This document shows, piece after piece, positions 5,079 through 5,768 of a DNA stretch of 5,768 bases (positions are counted from its first letter, which is position 1; each line of letters opens with the position of its first letter). Below the pieces are notes generated by a model. It ran no database searches. It saw only the letters and a list, made by a program, of their open reading frames with translations, and was not told the DNA's origin. Position numbers and translations under genes: made by a program. Where the stretch lies: positions 1-5,768 of the forward strand of contig WRMM01000149.1 of assembly GCA_009777135.1 (NCBI GenBank), in the 5' to 3' direction. The DNA is from Candidatus Fibrimonadales bacterium. GTDB taxonomy: Bacteria > Fibrobacterota > Fibrobacteria > Fibrobacterales > Fibrobacteraceae.

Positions 5079-5768
5079 GGAGGGAAGATAGAAAATTTAG
5101 AAATCATCTCGCCTACCAAGTAAAGTGAACCCGTTATTAGTATTGGGGTATGGGGTATGGGGTATGGGGTATGGGGAATTTTCAGTTCATCGCAAATTTT
5201 GCAAATTTCTTCTACGCTTCTTGTTCTTGAACTTTCAACCTGCACAGGATGGCAAATAGATATATGCGGTTTTAACGCTTTGAGAACGCCGAAGGTATCT
5301 TTGTCAGTTAATGAGGCAAATATGCAGGGCAATGGTTGGATTTTTTTTTCTTTTAAGCATTTCGCAAGTTCCTTAGCTGCCTGCGGATTATGCGCCCCAT
5401 CTAGGATAAATGTGAGTTTTTTATTTTTGAAAATCATTTGCATTCTGCCTGGCCAAGTGCTTTTTTTTAGTGCGGAGCGGGTTAGTTGAGAGTTGAGAGT
5501 TGAGAGTTGAGAGGTTAAAAAAACTTTTGCAATTGTTGTTGCTAGTTCAGCGTTTTTTATGTAGATTTTTCCATAGTTTCCTGTTTTTAATTCTGGGGTT
5601 ATTTTTTTTGATTTTATGTGAGGGGGACATTTTGAGATGAGTTTTTTGGGCAAGTTTCCTAATACCAAAGTTGCGCCTTTTTTTAGTATGCCTAGTTTTT
5701 CTTTTAGAATTTTTTCTTCTGTGTTGCCAAGCAAGTCTGTGTGGTCTAAACCTATGCTTGTTATCGCT
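5075..5768 (-). CDS. folC: Folylpolyglutamate/dihydrofolate synthase, C-terminal part (5' end outside window)
   Basis: FolC ligates glutamate to dihydropteroate and to folates using ATP, in the cytoplasm. The window holds the last 230 codons; the frame stays open to the right edge, so the P-loop domain and start are missing (roughly 160-190 residues by comparison with the family). Numbering from the edge, visible motifs are ITSIGLDHTDLLGNT (2-16), EKLGI (23-27) with Lys24 at the carbamylated-lysine position, WPGRMQ (105-110), ILDGAHNPQAAKELA (121-135), FASLTDKD (150-157) and ILITGSLYLVGEM (209-221). A TTG at 5732-5734 is not the start, because conserved family sequence continues upstream of it. 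Two stretches look foreign to the family and are encoded by heptamer repeats: SQLSTLNSQL (86-95) in the interdomain linker, and IPHTPYPIPHTPI (197-209) just before the final conserved strand. Both lie between conserved blocks and keep the frame. The stop overlaps glyA by 4 bp. Confidence 0.95.
   Translation of the reverse strand, partial: AITSIGLDHTDLLGNTEEKILKEKLGILKKGATLVLGNLPKKLISKCPPHIKSKKITPELKTGNYGKIYIKNAELATTIAKVFLTSQLSTLNSQLTRSALKKSTWPGRMQMIFKNKKLTFILDGAHNPQAAKELAKCLKEKKIQPLPCIFASLTDKDTFGVLKALKPHISICHPVQVESSRTRSVEEICKICDELKIPHTPYPIPHTPILITGSLYLVGEMISKFSIFPP
5145..5176 (+). repeat. GGGGTAT heptamer array, G-quadruplex motif in folC
   Basis: Four perfect GGGGTAT units plus a final GGGG give five G4 runs, each separated by TAT, on the plus strand. 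This fits the canonical quadruplex pattern with four layers and 3-nt loops. The plus strand is the template for folC, whose sense strand reads CCCCATA repeats and encodes a proline-rich PHTPYPI-type peptide. Confidence 0.95.
5485..5512 (+). repeat. GTTGAGA heptamer array within folC
   Basis: Four perfect GTTGAGA units lie in a row, preceded by a degenerate half-unit (GTTA, 5481-5484). On the folC sense strand they read TCTCAAC, the same unit as at 21-48, and are translated as SQLSTLN-type sequence with a 7-residue period. They fall in the linker between the two FolC domains. At 28 bp the array is not a multiple of three, so changing copy number by one would shift frame. Confidence 0.95.

Noticed and set aside
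5485..5512. CRISPR-like array
   Set aside because: Units are 7 bp and directly abutting, with no spacers; this is a simple tandem repeat.
5732..5734. TTG as the folC start codon
   Set aside because: The frame stays open to the window edge and encodes the conserved ITSIGLDHTD block upstream of this TTG, so the gene begins outside the window.

Overview
The window looks like chromosomal DNA from a Gram-negative (outer-membrane-bearing) anaerobe or facultative bacterium of moderate-to-low GC. It carries five protein genes in two convergent groups. An outer-membrane Omp85-type barrel sits beside a respiratory-complex subunit, and GTG/TTG starts, weak ribosome binding sites and many 7-bp tandem repeats are present. 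A Fibrobacterota-like lineage is my best guess, but only from general style, and I hold it at low confidence.

Region by region: positions 1-388 have no gene. They hold a TCTCAAY heptamer array, a run of T-tracts spaced about one helical turn apart, and a strong imperfect palindrome (231-342) about 46 bp before the first gene. On the plus strand, nuoD (complex I 49-kDa-type subunit; 389-1534) is followed after 5 bp by a single-POTRA Omp85/BamA-like barrel gene (1540-3123). That gene meets the minus-strand group head-on: its TAG abuts the TAG of uppS, so the hexamer TAGCTA supplies both stops.

The minus-strand group reads folC (5' part beyond the right edge) > glyA > uppS. folC and glyA overlap by 4 bp (ATGA). 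glyA and uppS are 14 bp apart, and that gap is made of heptamer repeat. FolC and GlyA both serve folate/one-carbon metabolism: GlyA makes 5,10-methylene-THF from serine, and FolC makes folates and polyglutamylates them. UppS makes the undecaprenyl carrier used for the cell wall. The group is a housekeeping operon. nuoD standing apart from other nuo genes and next to an outer-membrane protein is the oddest arrangement.

The most unusual theme is heptanucleotide tandem repeats. The same TCTCAAY unit occurs upstream of nuoD, at the uppS ribosome binding site/start, and inside the folC reading frame. A second unit (GGGGTAT) also lies inside folC and makes a perfect five-tract G-quadruplex motif. 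Further 7-mers (TGGGACA/TGTCCCA/TGTTCCA) build the palindrome before nuoD. Because 7 is not a multiple of 3, copy-number change inside folC would shift frame, and change at uppS would alter Shine-Dalgarno spacing. No CRISPR array, tRNA, rRNA or insertion-sequence transposase gene is visible.
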